Source of the DNA: JAXGTO01 sp040774885
GTDB lineage: Bacteria > Actinomycetota > Coriobacteriia > Coriobacteriales > Eggerthellaceae
Direction: 5' to 3'
Length of the DNA: 64,000 nt
Assembly: GCA_040774885.1 (NCBI GenBank)
Contig: JAXGTO010000004.1
Coordinates: forward strand, 14,688-78,687
This document shows positions 25,431-33,603 of this stretch, in pieces. Each line of letters starts with the position of its first letter. The first letter of the stretch is position 1. Under the pieces are notes generated by a model, which did no database searches, was not told the origin of the DNA, and saw nothing but the letters and a program-made list of their open reading frames with translations. The position numbers and the translations under genes are program-made.

Positions 25431-25808
25431 CTAAATCATCCCCCATTTGCGAGTATATTCGCTGAAAAGCTCATAATCATTCTCGGAGATGCCTGCTTCT
25501 TCGAGCTTTGGCAAGATATCCTCATAGATCATGGTTTCCGTTTCCATCCATATACCATCTTTTTTAACCGTGATATCCCAATCATCATGGATACGTTGGA
25601 GCGCTTCCATGGTCTTGGCGCACTGGGATATGCAATCACCGGTGTAAGAAGCCAAAGCCTCAACGTTCTCAGGCGTGGCCTCCATTTTCTTGATGGTTTG
25701 CCAAGGTGATTTGCCTCGGGAGCAACGCCACTCCCCCCGTTCGAAGAACGGGAGGAAGAAGCAGGCGTTCTGGATGCAGGTCTCTTTTACGGGTTTGCTG
25801 TCTGTCAT
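25431..25808 (-). CDS. Uncharacterised Cys-containing protein of the dsrAB operon
   Basis: 125 aa from the ATG at 25808, with GGAG about 12 nt upstream inside the end of yeiH and a 4-nt gap. I do not recognise the family. Five cysteines lie at 11, 16, 29, 59 and 63, the first two around an aromatic patch (TCIQNACFFLPFF). The C-terminal half is acidic and helical, ending YELFSEYTRKWGMI. There is no signal peptide or membrane helix. Position between yeiH and a HEAT-like gene suggests a role linked to sulfite reduction or transport, with a possible metal or redox site. Confidence 0.75.
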   Translation of the reverse strand: MTDSKPVKETCIQNACFFLPFFERGEWRCSRGKSPWQTIKKMEATPENVEALASYTGDCISQCAKTMEALQRIHDDWDITVKKDGIWMETETMIYEDILPKLEEAGISENDYELFSEYTRKWGMI

Positions 25809-25812
25809 ACGA

Positions 25813-27177
25813 TTACGCTCCGAGCACGCCGTTTCCGACTGCGGTCCAGTAGTCATTCATGATGACCGTGGAGAACAGGAAGCCGAGCAAAACGTTGACG
25901 CCGACGCCGCAAGTGAAGGCGACGAAGGGCTTCCAACCGGTGGCAGCGAGCTCCTTGAAGCGCGTGGTCAAGCCGATGCAGAGGAAGCAGAGGACGAACA
26001 TCCAACCACGGAGATTCGTGATGGGTGCCAGCACGTTCGTTTTGATGCTCGCAGTGGTGCTGGGGTCGATAAGTTCGACAACGGTGACGATGATGGAAGC
26101 GATGAAGAAGCCGATGACGAACTTGGGGAAACGCTCCCAAATGACGCTGCCCTTGGGCTTCTGCTTGGTGCCGTCAGCGTTCTTCTTGGCCTCCCAGACG
26201 GTAACGGAGATGATGGCCAGGATGAAGGCCCACACGCCTACGAAGATGTCGCGACCGACGACCTTCATCAACGTGAAGGTGGTGGTGGCGCCGTCGCCGA
26301 ACTGAGCGGCGGCAGCGATACCGGCGGCATCAGCGAACTCAGAAGTGCCGATCCAGGCACCAGCAGCGCCATCGGAAAGGCCGAGTGCGCGGCAGATAAT
26401 CGGAAGCAAGAACACCATGACGGTAGCCCAGATAACGACCATCGAGATAGCGACGGACACATGGTCCTTCTTGGCATTTACGGAACTGCCGATGGCGATG
26501 GATGCGGAAACGCCGCAAATCGATCCGCCGGCACCCAGCGTGGCCGCGAAGGGCTTTTCGAGATGCATGGCCTTGGTTGCCACGAAGTAGATAACCAGGA
26601 ACGTGCTCACGGCAACTGCGGTGGCCTGGATCAAAGCGACCGGGCCAGATTGCAGAATCAGCGTGAAGGGCAGTGAAGCGCCCAAGAACACGATACCGGT
26701 TTTGACGTAGAACTCAGTGCGCATGCCCGCTTCGAACCACTCGGGGATCTTCACGAAGTTGCCGATGATCATACCCACGATAAGAGCCATGACGGGAGCC
26801 TCGAGGTTGAGCGTCTTGGCAACGCTCCACGAACCGAGAATCTGCACGATGATAGCCAGCAGGAACAAAAGCGAGTAACCGGCTATGAACTTCCCTACGG
26901 GCTTCTTCATGATACCGACGGCCACGGAAAGCACGGCACCGATGATCAGGTACAAAATGAGCAGCTTGGGCAGCAACGGAGCCACCATAGCCGGCATGTC
27001 GGCGAAGTTGTCATACGCCTTGAATGAAACGGTGATGGCACTCAGAGAGCCGCCAAAAGCCCAGATAATCAGGGCGAGGATGGTGGTTCCAAGGCCGATC
27101 CATACGGCCCACCAGTCTTCCTTCATATAGAGGCTCTGCAAGCCACCGCCGTTTGTTTTTGTGTTGTTGCTTGTCAT
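25813..27177 (-). CDS. yeiH: YeiH-family membrane transporter (putative sulfur-oxyanion or sulfur-compound transporter)
   Basis: 454 aa with about ten to eleven membrane helices, matching the UPF0324/YeiH family (PF03601). Typical segments are GMIIGNFVKIPEWFEAGMRTEFYVKTGIVFLGASLPF (about 133-169) and LGAGGSICGVSASIAIGSSVNAK (about 217-239), plus the late GLTTRFKEL. Family members are annotated as sulfate exporters with little direct proof. Its position after dsrB suggests import of sulfite or a sulfonate, or export of product. The start has AAGGAGG 6 nt upstream. A structured 175-bp gap separates it from dsrB. Confidence 0.85.
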   Translation of the reverse strand: MTSNNTKTNGGGLQSLYMKEDWWAVWIGLGTTILALIIWAFGGSLSAITVSFKAYDNFADMPAMVAPLLPKLLILYLIIGAVLSVAVGIMKKPVGKFIAGYSLLFLLAIIVQILGSWSVAKTLNLEAPVMALIVGMIIGNFVKIPEWFEAGMRTEFYVKTGIVFLGASLPFTLILQSGPVALIQATAVAVSTFLVIYFVATKAMHLEKPFAATLGAGGSICGVSASIAIGSSVNAKKDHVSVAISMVVIWATVMVFLLPIICRALGLSDGAAGAWIGTSEFADAAGIAAAAQFGDGATTTFTLMKVVGRDIFVGVWAFILAIISVTVWEAKKNADGTKQKPKGSVIWERFPKFVIGFFIASIIVTVVELIDPSTTASIKTNVLAPITNLRGWMFVLCFLCIGLTTRFKELAATGWKPFVAFTCGVGVNVLLGFLFSTVIMNDYWTAVGNGVLGA

Positions 27178-27246
27178 TTATTCCCTCCTTGTAGCGAATA
27201 ACGACAGGATGCCCTCAGTACACGGGCTCCTTTGCGATTCGTTCGC

Positions 27247-27344
27247 GCGAGTAGCGATAGACCCATGGAGCGCATTTGACGCTCCTTCCCTTAGCTATCG
27301 TTACTCGCACCATGCCGCCGCCCAATTGGCGAACGGCGGCATGG
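27247..27344 (-). terminator. Two adjacent strong hairpins between dsrB and yeiH
   Basis: First structure: a 14-bp arm pair at 27247-27260 and 27295-27308 (one wobble), enclosing an inner stem GGAGCG/CGCTCC (27267-27272, 27280-27285). Second: CCATGCCGCCG (27310-27320) with CGGCGGCATGG (27334-27344). They begin 9 nt after the dsrB stop on the minus strand, with no clear U-run. They could attenuate transcription into yeiH or stabilise dsrAB mRNA. Confidence 0.6.
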
Positions 27345-27352
27345 GGTCCTTG

Positions 27353-28408
27353 CTAGTACTTGAATGCCGCTGACGTCCTGAACGTCTCACGCGAGAAGAT
27401 GTAGTCGTCGATCAGCTTGTCAGAGAACGGGATCTCCGAAATATCGAAGAAGCGCTCCCAGCCGATCCGCTCAATCCACTCACCCAAGCGCTCACCCTTA
27501 TGAGCGTTCTTGGCCCACACGTCGACGATGTGATGCACCGCGTCGGTAACTTCGGGCCAGCGAGGCGGGTTGTTCGGCAAGAACGGAATGACCATGCGCG
27601 AGAAGCTCGGGTCGGTCCTGGCGTTGGCGACTTTGCCGCCGACCAAGATGGCCAAACCGTCGTTTTCGGCATCCATGATGTGCATGCCAGGCGACATGGT
27701 GTAGCAGTTGCCGCAGTACATGCAGCGATCCTCAACAACCTTGACCGATTTGTTCTTGGGGTCAGGGCGGATAGCGCCAGTCGGGCAGCAAGCCACCAGG
27801 CTGGGAATCTCGGTGCTCTTGCGAACCGTCTCATGATCGATTCGGGGCACCGTGCGGTGAATAGCCACGACAGCGATATCGCTGCAGTGAGCGGCGCCGC
27901 ACATGTTGAGGCAGCAAGCCATGGCGATGTGCAGCTTGTTGGGCAGCGCATCGGTGACGAAGTACTCGTACAGATCGTCCATGATGGCCTTCACGATGCC
28001 GGAAGCGTCGCTGGCAGGCGTATGGCAGTGCACCCATCCCTGGGTATGGACGATATTGCTGAGCGCGTTATGCGTGCCGCCCACCGGATAACCCAGAGCC
28101 TGGACCTCTTCGATCAAAGGATCGACGTTGGCCTCGTCGGAAACGAGATATTCGATGTTGTTGCGGCTGGTGAACCTGAGGTAGCCGTCGCAGTACTTGT
28201 CGGCAATTGCACAAAGATCGCGGATCGAGTCGACGCTCAGCAGACGAGGCTGGCCGACGCGGACGCTGTACAGATCACCGGCAGGACCGACATGCTTGAG
28301 CACGCCGGGACGAGGATACTCGTGGTACTGCCACTTGCCATAGTTCTCCTTGACGATCGGCGGCAGATACTGCCGGAAGTCCGGGGGACCATTATCTATC
28401 ATAGCCAC
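27353..28408 (-). CDS. dsrB: Dissimilatory sulfite reductase beta subunit
   Basis: 351 aa. Siroheme/[4Fe-4S] motif CCLNMCGAAHC (165-175), preceded by HTQGWVHCHTPASDASGIVKA. A ferredoxin domain has CCPTGAI (207-213) and CMYCGNC (229-235). The next position that is often Cys reads Ser (S239 in YTMSP), but the single-cluster ligand set is still complete. With DsrA it forms the catalytic a2b2 enzyme, which reduces sulfite to DsrC-bound sulfur in the cytoplasm. The GTG at 28408 fits AGGTGATC at 4-8 nt; an ATG two codons in is possible. Confidence 0.97.
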   Translation of the reverse strand: MAMIDNGPPDFRQYLPPIVKENYGKWQYHEYPRPGVLKHVGPAGDLYSVRVGQPRLLSVDSIRDLCAIADKYCDGYLRFTSRNNIEYLVSDEANVDPLIEEVQALGYPVGGTHNALSNIVHTQGWVHCHTPASDASGIVKAIMDDLYEYFVTDALPNKLHIAMACCLNMCGAAHCSDIAVVAIHRTVPRIDHETVRKSTEIPSLVACCPTGAIRPDPKNKSVKVVEDRCMYCGNCYTMSPGMHIMDAENDGLAILVGGKVANARTDPSFSRMVIPFLPNNPPRWPEVTDAVHHIVDVWAKNAHKGERLGEWIERIGWERFFDISEIPFSDKLIDDYIFSRETFRTSAAFKY

Positions 28409-28444
28409 TTGCGATCACCTATCCTTTCTCTCTCCGACGTCGCT

Positions 28445-29644
28445 TCAGGCGTCTTCTTCCTTGAGCTCGTCTTCCTGCCAGAACACATAGGGGTTGGCGC
28501 GAGGACGGTAGACCATCTGGGGAACGGGAGGCAGATCCACGCCGCGCAGGAACTCGCCCATGCCCAGTCGGTAGATCGTCTCGCCGATACGCTCGCGGGT
28601 CTTGCCGTTTTCGTCCCACCAGTCCCAAATGCGATCAACGAGATCTTTGAACTCGGTGTAGGGAGCCTCCATCTTCATGAAGGGCACGAAGACCCAAGAC
28701 ATGAAGGCGGATTTTACGATGGTGGATTTGGCGCCGATCAAAATGGTGGCACCTTTTTCCTTGCCCTGATGGCAGGCTTTGCCCATGAGGTTGATGCAAT
28801 GCATGCAGCGCGTGCATTCCTTGTTGTTGATCGACAGTTCGCCGGTCTCCTCGTTGTAAGCCATGCAGTTCGTGGGGCACTTGTCCACCACGGCACGCTG
28901 GATGTTCAACCCATCGGCTGCGTACTTCTTCACTTCATCCTGATCGACGGTAATACCGTCGCGCCAAGTGCCGATGACCGAAATGTCGGCGCGGGCAGCG
29001 GCTGCAACGCAGTCGTTGGCGCAACCGGACATCTTGATCTTGGATTTGTAGGGCCACATCGGGCGATGCAGCTCATCTTGGTAGGTGTTGGTGACGTCGT
29101 AGCACATGTCGAGCGTGTCATAGCAAGCGAACTCGCAACGGCCGGGGCCTACGCAGCAGCTCGGCGAACGCAGGTCGGATCCGGAACCGCCCAGGTCCAG
29201 ACCATTGTCGCTCAGCTCATCGAACGTGGGCTGCAGTTCTTCGGTCTTGGTGCCCAGAAGCACGATATCGCCCGTCGATCCGTGCATGTTGGTCAGGCCC
29301 GATCCGTGACGCTCCCAGATGTCGCAAATATTGCGAAGCTCTTCTGTGGTGTAGAACCAGCCGCTGGGCTGATTCACACGCATCGTATGGAACTCGGAAA
29401 CAGCGGGGAACTCTTCAGGCAGGTCGACGTAACGTCCGATGACGCCTCCGCCGTAGCCTTTGACACCCACGATGCCGCCATGCTTCCAGTGGCCTTTCTT
29501 GTCCTCGTAAGAACGCTCGAGGACGCCGAGCAAGTCATTGCTCATCTCGTTTTTGGCAGCCTCGCGCTTGATCTCCTTAACGAAGCTCGGCCACGGGCCC
29601 TCCTCCAACTCGTCCAACTGGGGGGTCTTTCTCAGTTCTGTCAT
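28445..29644 (-). CDS. dsrA: Dissimilatory sulfite reductase alpha subunit
   Basis: 399 aa, normal for DsrA. The siroheme-linked cluster motif is CVGPGRC (164-170) with a later CANDC (208-212). The inserted ferredoxin domain has KCPTNC (255-260) and CTRCMHC (277-283), plus C291. Sequence blocks such as MHGSTGDIVLLGT, RPMWPYKSKIKMSGCAND and EFKDLVDRIWDWWDENGK are typical of DsrA. It holds the catalytic half with DsrB 36 bp downstream. The start at 29644 has AAGGAGGG. DsrD/DsrN company suggests the reductive enzyme type. Confidence 0.98.
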   Translation of the reverse strand: MTELRKTPQLDELEEGPWPSFVKEIKREAAKNEMSNDLLGVLERSYEDKKGHWKHGGIVGVKGYGGGVIGRYVDLPEEFPAVSEFHTMRVNQPSGWFYTTEELRNICDIWERHGSGLTNMHGSTGDIVLLGTKTEELQPTFDELSDNGLDLGGSGSDLRSPSCCVGPGRCEFACYDTLDMCYDVTNTYQDELHRPMWPYKSKIKMSGCANDCVAAAARADISVIGTWRDGITVDQDEVKKYAADGLNIQRAVVDKCPTNCMAYNEETGELSINNKECTRCMHCINLMGKACHQGKEKGATILIGAKSTIVKSAFMSWVFVPFMKMEAPYTEFKDLVDRIWDWWDENGKTRERIGETIYRLGMGEFLRGVDLPPVPQMVYRPRANPYVFWQEDELKEEDA

Positions 29645-29682
29645 GATCCCTCCTTCTGCAGTGATTGAAACTCTCCTCCGGT

Positions 29683-29871
29683 TTACATCTCAGTGACTGT
29701 GATTGCGCCGCTCGGACACACGTCGACGCAGGATTCGCATCCGAGGCAGTCGGCCTCGTCACCCGCCACAAAAGCGTGCTCGCCGTTGAATCCCAAGATA
29801 TGGGCAGGACAGCCCTCAGCACATGAGTCGCACCCGGTGCAGGTGTCTTCATCGATAGAAACTATGAACAT
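29683..29871 (-). CDS. 2[4Fe-4S] ferredoxin preceding dsrA
   Basis: 62 aa from the ATG at 29871, with GGAGG 8 nt upstream; a GTG three codons earlier overlaps that site. Two clusters: CTGCDSCAEGCP (about 11-22) and CLGCESCVDVCP (about 42-53). It is acidic and cytoplasmic. It is the first gene of the dsrAB transcript, 39 bp before dsrA, so it may deliver electrons to DsrAB or pair with the Ech hydrogenase. That link is inference. Confidence 0.93.
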   Translation of the reverse strand: MFIVSIDEDTCTGCDSCAEGCPAHILGFNGEHAFVAGDEADCLGCESCVDVCPSGAITVTEM

Positions 29872-30053
29872 AACGTTCACCTCCTCCTCTGAATTGCGCT
29901 CCAGTACGTCTGGACTAGCGCGTTTTCACAACCCAAGACTATTTGACCACCAACCTCCTTCCGTGGAAAATACATTAAGTTAATCAGGGCATCATCGGAA
30001 ACTATGGCTACCTAAAATGCCTGATGAATACTTGAAAGTGATACATGCTCTAC

Positions 30054-30077
30054 TGTCAATGATAGATAATTCCTATC
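30054..30077 (-). promoter_or_regulatory. TTGACA-like -35 with adjacent LysR-type dyad upstream of ferredoxin-dsrAB
   Basis: On the minus strand GATAG-N7-CTATC (30061-30077) is a perfect dyad fitting the LysR-box rule T-N11-A. It is followed at once by TTGACA (30054-30059), the consensus -35. No convincing -10 at 17 bp is seen. The site is about 183 bp upstream of the ferredoxin start. The rest of 29872-30170 shows no gene; a second Shine-Dalgarno-like AAGGAGG near 29955 lacks an ORF longer than a few codons. Confidence 0.4.
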
Positions 30078-30170
30078 GCCAAACATCAAGCCTGAAACAA
30101 GACTTAAAGGCTGCATGCAACCTCATTGAATAGAATCAGAAAACAAATCATGCAGCGGGATGAATCATGG

Positions 30171-31148
30171 CTATTGAACCTCGCGAATCCATCGAGCCGC
30201 ATCCAAGGCATGATAGGTAATGACCATGTCTGCGCCGGCGCGTTTCATGCCAGTTAACATCTCCAAAACGATCTTCTTCTCATCGATCCAACCATTGAGT
30301 GCAGCGGCCTTGACCATCGAATACTCTCCACTCACGTTGTAGGCGACAATCGGCAGATTGGCCGCTTCGCGCGTGCGCCAGATGATGTCGCCGAACGCCA
30401 TGGCAGGTTTGACGATGAGAAGATCCGCCCCTTCCTCGACATCGGCTTGGACCTCGCGCAACGCTTCGTCGCCATTGGCAGGGTCCATCTGATAGGTCTT
30501 GCGATCTCCGTGCGAAGGAGCCGAACCGGCCGCATCCCTGAAGGGACCATAGAAACCGGAAGCATACTTGGCTGAATACGACATGATCGGAATATTCTTG
30601 AATCCAGCTTGATCGAGCGCTTGGCGGATGGCTGCCACCCTGCCATCCATCATATCGGACGGCGCAACGATATCGGCACCAGCGCGGGCCTGTGAAACAG
30701 CCGTCTTAGCCAGCAAGTCAACGCTGTCGTCATTCAGAATCACGCCGTTTTCAACCAGACCGCAATGACCATGGTCGGTGTATTCGCACAAGCACACATC
30801 ACCGATGACAATGAGATCGGGGTATCGGCTCTTGATAAACTTCATTGCGCGTTGGACTATGCCGTCTTCCGCATAGGCCCCCGAACCCACTGCATCTTTG
30901 GAATCGGGAATACCGAACAAGATGATGGCAAGAACGCCCAAATCGACTGCCTCATCCAACACGGGCACCAATGCATCGATCGAATGGCGGAATACACCGG
31001 GCATTGAATCTATGGGGTCTTTTACCCCCGTTCCTTCGCAAACGAACAACGGATAGATGAGATCATCGACATCCAGTCGATTTTCACGGACCATCGTGCG
31101 CAAAGCTTCACTCGACCTCAAGCGTCGATAACGTATCGTCAGATTCAC
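30171..31148 (-). CDS. hemB: Porphobilinogen synthase (delta-aminolevulinate dehydratase)
   Basis: 325 aa. The zinc-type Cys site CLCEYTDHGHCG (about 119-130) and the two active-site lysine regions (MSYSAKYASGFYGP near 195, DLLIVKPAMAFGD near 250) are intact. It condenses two aminolevulinates to porphobilinogen in the cytoplasm. It overlaps cobA/hemD by 4 bp and ends the hemA-hemC-cobA/hemD-hemB operon. The zinc-type site is seen directly rather than the magnesium-only variant. Confidence 0.96.
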   Translation of the reverse strand: MNLTIRYRRLRSSEALRTMVRENRLDVDDLIYPLFVCEGTGVKDPIDSMPGVFRHSIDALVPVLDEAVDLGVLAIILFGIPDSKDAVGSGAYAEDGIVQRAMKFIKSRYPDLIVIGDVCLCEYTDHGHCGLVENGVILNDDSVDLLAKTAVSQARAGADIVAPSDMMDGRVAAIRQALDQAGFKNIPIMSYSAKYASGFYGPFRDAAGSAPSHGDRKTYQMDPANGDEALREVQADVEEGADLLIVKPAMAFGDIIWRTREAANLPIVAYNVSGEYSMVKAAALNGWIDEKKIVLEMLTGMKRAGADMVITYHALDAARWIREVQ

Positions 31149-32671
31149 AATAGACCTCCTTGGTCTTTGGAAATGGCATTGGCAAGCTCATCTATTGTCG
31201 CTGCTTCAGCCTGTCCCGCCAAGGGGAGCCCGAACTCCTCCATAGTCTGGGAGGTGACAGGGCCAATGGAGTACAAAGCAACGTCTTCGAGCAAGGAAAT
31301 ATCGCCATCGAGAAAATCAACCATGTTGCGAACCGTGGAAGAACTGGTGAACGTCATTGCATGGATGACGCCTTCCTGAAGCGATGCCGCAAGGCGATCA
31401 CGCCCCTCCTCCACGGGAACGCTGCGATAGGCCGCAACGAACTCGACATCTGCACCCAGGTCGCGAAGACCTTCTCTGAGCGCTGGACGAGATTGCTGTG
31501 CCTGCAATAGCAAAACGCGCTGACCAGGCTTGATATCATCAGCAAGGAAAGACAAGACGCCATCTGAATCGAATCGATCAGGCACAACCACATTACGAAC
31601 TCCGTGCAATTCGAGAGCAGACTCGGTAGAGGGACCAACGGCAACCGTCTTCCCGCTGAGTTGAGCTGCGCTGGAGTCTTTACCCGCCGAATCAAGTGAA
31701 TCGAATACCGCCTCGACTCCGTTGGCGCTGCTGAATATCACCGTATCGAATGACTCAAGCCGACTTAGGGCCGACTCGAGTGATTCTTCGTCCTCGGGCG
31801 CAAGAATGCGGATCATCGGGTATTCCTCGACTGCGGCACCGAGCTCTTGCAAAACTCGCGTGAGGTCGGAAGCCTGACTGCGAGCGCGCGTGACGACTAC
31901 GTTCTTTCCTGCAAGAGGGCGCTCATCAAGCCAGTTCAAGGCGTGCTGCAGAACAACCACATCGCCCACCACGATGATGGAAGGGTTGCTGAAGCCCTGA
32001 GCTTCGACTTCTTTCACAACGGAATCAAGCGTGGAGCAGAGAACCCTTTGATCGGGCCAGGTACCGCGCTGCACAATAGCAACGGGCTTTTTAGCCGCCA
32101 TACCGTTGGTCATCAGATTATCGACGATCAATGGAAGGTTCTTCATGCCCATGAGGAAAATCAAGGTGCCCTTCATCTTGGCCAAAACATCCCAATCCAA
32201 AGATGATTGGAACTTCTCGGGATCCTCATGTCCGGTGATGACGGAAAACGAGGAAGCGACACCCCGATGCGTAACGGGTATTCCCGCATATGCGGGACCC
32301 GCGATAGCTGAAGTAACTCCAGGGACGATCTCAAAACGAATACCGTGCTCCCGCAGAATCGCCGCTTCTTCTCCCCCACGCCCGAAGACAAAGGGATCGC
32401 CCCCCTTGAGCCGAACGACAAGACCGCCTTCTTTGGCTTTGCGCACCAGCAGTTCATTGATCTGGTCTTGAGGAAGCGTATGACGGTCAGGAGTTTTCCC
32501 GACATATATCAATTCGCAAGAAGCCCTTGCGTAGGACAGAAGCTGCTGTGAAACAAGCCGATCGTATACCAGCACATCGGCCTGTTCGATGGCCTCTTTC
32601 CCCTTCAAGGTCAGAAGCCCTGGATCGCCTGGACCAGCACCTACAAGAACCACTTTTCCTGCCTGGTTCAT
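31145..32671 (-). CDS. cobA-hemD: Fused uroporphyrinogen-III C-methyltransferase and uroporphyrinogen-III synthase
   Basis: 508 aa from the ATG at 32671 with GAGGG 7 nt upstream. Residues 1-240 are the SAM-dependent methyltransferase, with VGAGPGDPGLLTLKG (about 9-23), RLKGGDPFVFGRGGEE and GIPVTHRG motifs. Residues about 245-508 are a HemD-type synthase (NVVVTRARSQASDL, then TVAVGPSTESAL and ALYSIGPVTSQTMEEFG). It closes the uroporphyrinogen ring and then methylates it to precorrin-2, committing to siroheme or cobalamin. Such fusions are common in clostridia and Coriobacteriia. SirC at 24208 takes the next step. Confidence 0.95.
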   Translation of the reverse strand: MNQAGKVVLVGAGPGDPGLLTLKGKEAIEQADVLVYDRLVSQQLLSYARASCELIYVGKTPDRHTLPQDQINELLVRKAKEGGLVVRLKGGDPFVFGRGGEEAAILREHGIRFEIVPGVTSAIAGPAYAGIPVTHRGVASSFSVITGHEDPEKFQSSLDWDVLAKMKGTLIFLMGMKNLPLIVDNLMTNGMAAKKPVAIVQRGTWPDQRVLCSTLDSVVKEVEAQGFSNPSIIVVGDVVVLQHALNWLDERPLAGKNVVVTRARSQASDLTRVLQELGAAVEEYPMIRILAPEDEESLESALSRLESFDTVIFSSANGVEAVFDSLDSAGKDSSAAQLSGKTVAVGPSTESALELHGVRNVVVPDRFDSDGVLSFLADDIKPGQRVLLLQAQQSRPALREGLRDLGADVEFVAAYRSVPVEEGRDRLAASLQEGVIHAMTFTSSSTVRNMVDFLDGDISLLEDVALYSIGPVTSQTMEEFGLPLAGQAEAATIDELANAISKDQGGLL

Positions 32672-32685
32672 CACAACACCCTCTT

Positions 32686-33603
32686 TCAACGAATCCGGGT
32701 TTGAGCGAGAATCTCATGAGCCCCCTGGGAAAGGGCCAGTCGTGCGGCTTCGCGGCCAACGCCGTCAGCAGAACCCCCTGACAATTCGATCAGAACGGAC
32801 TGGGAACCGTCCAAGTTGAAAACGGCGCATTGCAAAGCAATCGAATCGGTAACCGTGGCGATGGCGCCTATCGGTGTTTGACAGCCGCCATCGAGCTGGG
32901 AGAGAAAGGTTCGTTCCGCTCGAGCAGAAAGCTCGCTTGCCAAATGGTTGATAGGGGCGATCGCATCGAGAACGTCTTGGCGCCCGCTTGCGCATTCAAC
33001 GGCGATTATTCCTTGACCAGGCGCAGGAAGAAAACTGTCATATGAGAGAATTTCGGTTATGCGATCGATCCACCCCATGCGCATGACTCCGGCCGCAGCC
33101 AATATCATTCCATCCATGTTCTCATCTTCTTGGAGCTTGCGCCAACGTGTGTTCAGGTTGCCGCGAAGATCAACGCATTGGATGTCCGGACGAGCGCATT
33201 TGAGCTGGGCGATTCTGCGAAGGCTCGAGGTACCCACACGCGACCCAGAAGGAAGATTGGCAAAGGTTGTGCCATCTTTGCTTAAAAAGACATCATGCGC
33301 GTCCACTCGTTCGCAATACGCACCGATCATCAAACCAGATGACAGAGATGTCGGAAGGTCCTTGAGGCTATGAACGGCGATGTCGATGTCTTCATCAAAC
33401 AACGCTTTCTCGATTTCGGTAGTGAAAAAACCTTTATCAGCAACAGAAGGGAGCGGTGCATCCAAGTCGATATCGCCTGCCGTGTCCATCAATACAAGCT
33501 CAACGCAAGATTCAGGATGGCAGATGCGCAGATGATTCTGCACCTGACGAGCCTGTTTGAGAGCCAACTCGCTTTTTCGTGTACCGACCCTAATCTTTTT
33601 CAT
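32686..33603 (-). CDS. hemC: Porphobilinogen deaminase (hydroxymethylbilane synthase)
   Basis: 305 aa from the ATG at 33603, overlapping the hemA end by 14 bp. The N-terminus MKKIRVGTRKSELALKQA is family-typical. The catalytic Asp lies in DIAVHSLKDLPT, and the dipyrromethane-bearing Cys in the QLDGGCQTPIGA block. It polymerises four porphobilinogens. It lies between hemA and cobA/hemD, 14 nt from the latter. Confidence 0.96.
   Translation of the reverse strand: MKKIRVGTRKSELALKQARQVQNHLRICHPESCVELVLMDTAGDIDLDAPLPSVADKGFFTTEIEKALFDEDIDIAVHSLKDLPTSLSSGLMIGAYCERVDAHDVFLSKDGTTFANLPSGSRVGTSSLRRIAQLKCARPDIQCVDLRGNLNTRWRKLQEDENMDGMILAAAGVMRMGWIDRITEILSYDSFLPAPGQGIIAVECASGRQDVLDAIAPINHLASELSARAERTFLSQLDGGCQTPIGAIATVTDSIALQCAVFNLDGSQSVLIELSGGSADGVGREAARLALSQGAHEILAQTRIR

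Noticed and set aside
27500..29668. A long open frame (about 720 codons) antisense to dsrA and dsrB
   Set aside because: It covers the complement of two unmistakable dsr genes, shows no domain and has no ribosome binding site. Long antisense frames arise from codon bias here.
16099..29871. Oxidative (sulfur-oxidising) Dsr system
   Set aside because: A DsrD-like gene and DsrN are present and dsrEFH and dsrL are absent in the window, favouring the reductive type. A tree would settle it.
29940..29965. Second Shine-Dalgarno (AAGGAGG) with a leader peptide upstream of the ferredoxin
   Set aside because: The following frame (GTG GTC AAA TAG) is only three codons long with no regulatory pattern, so it was not called.
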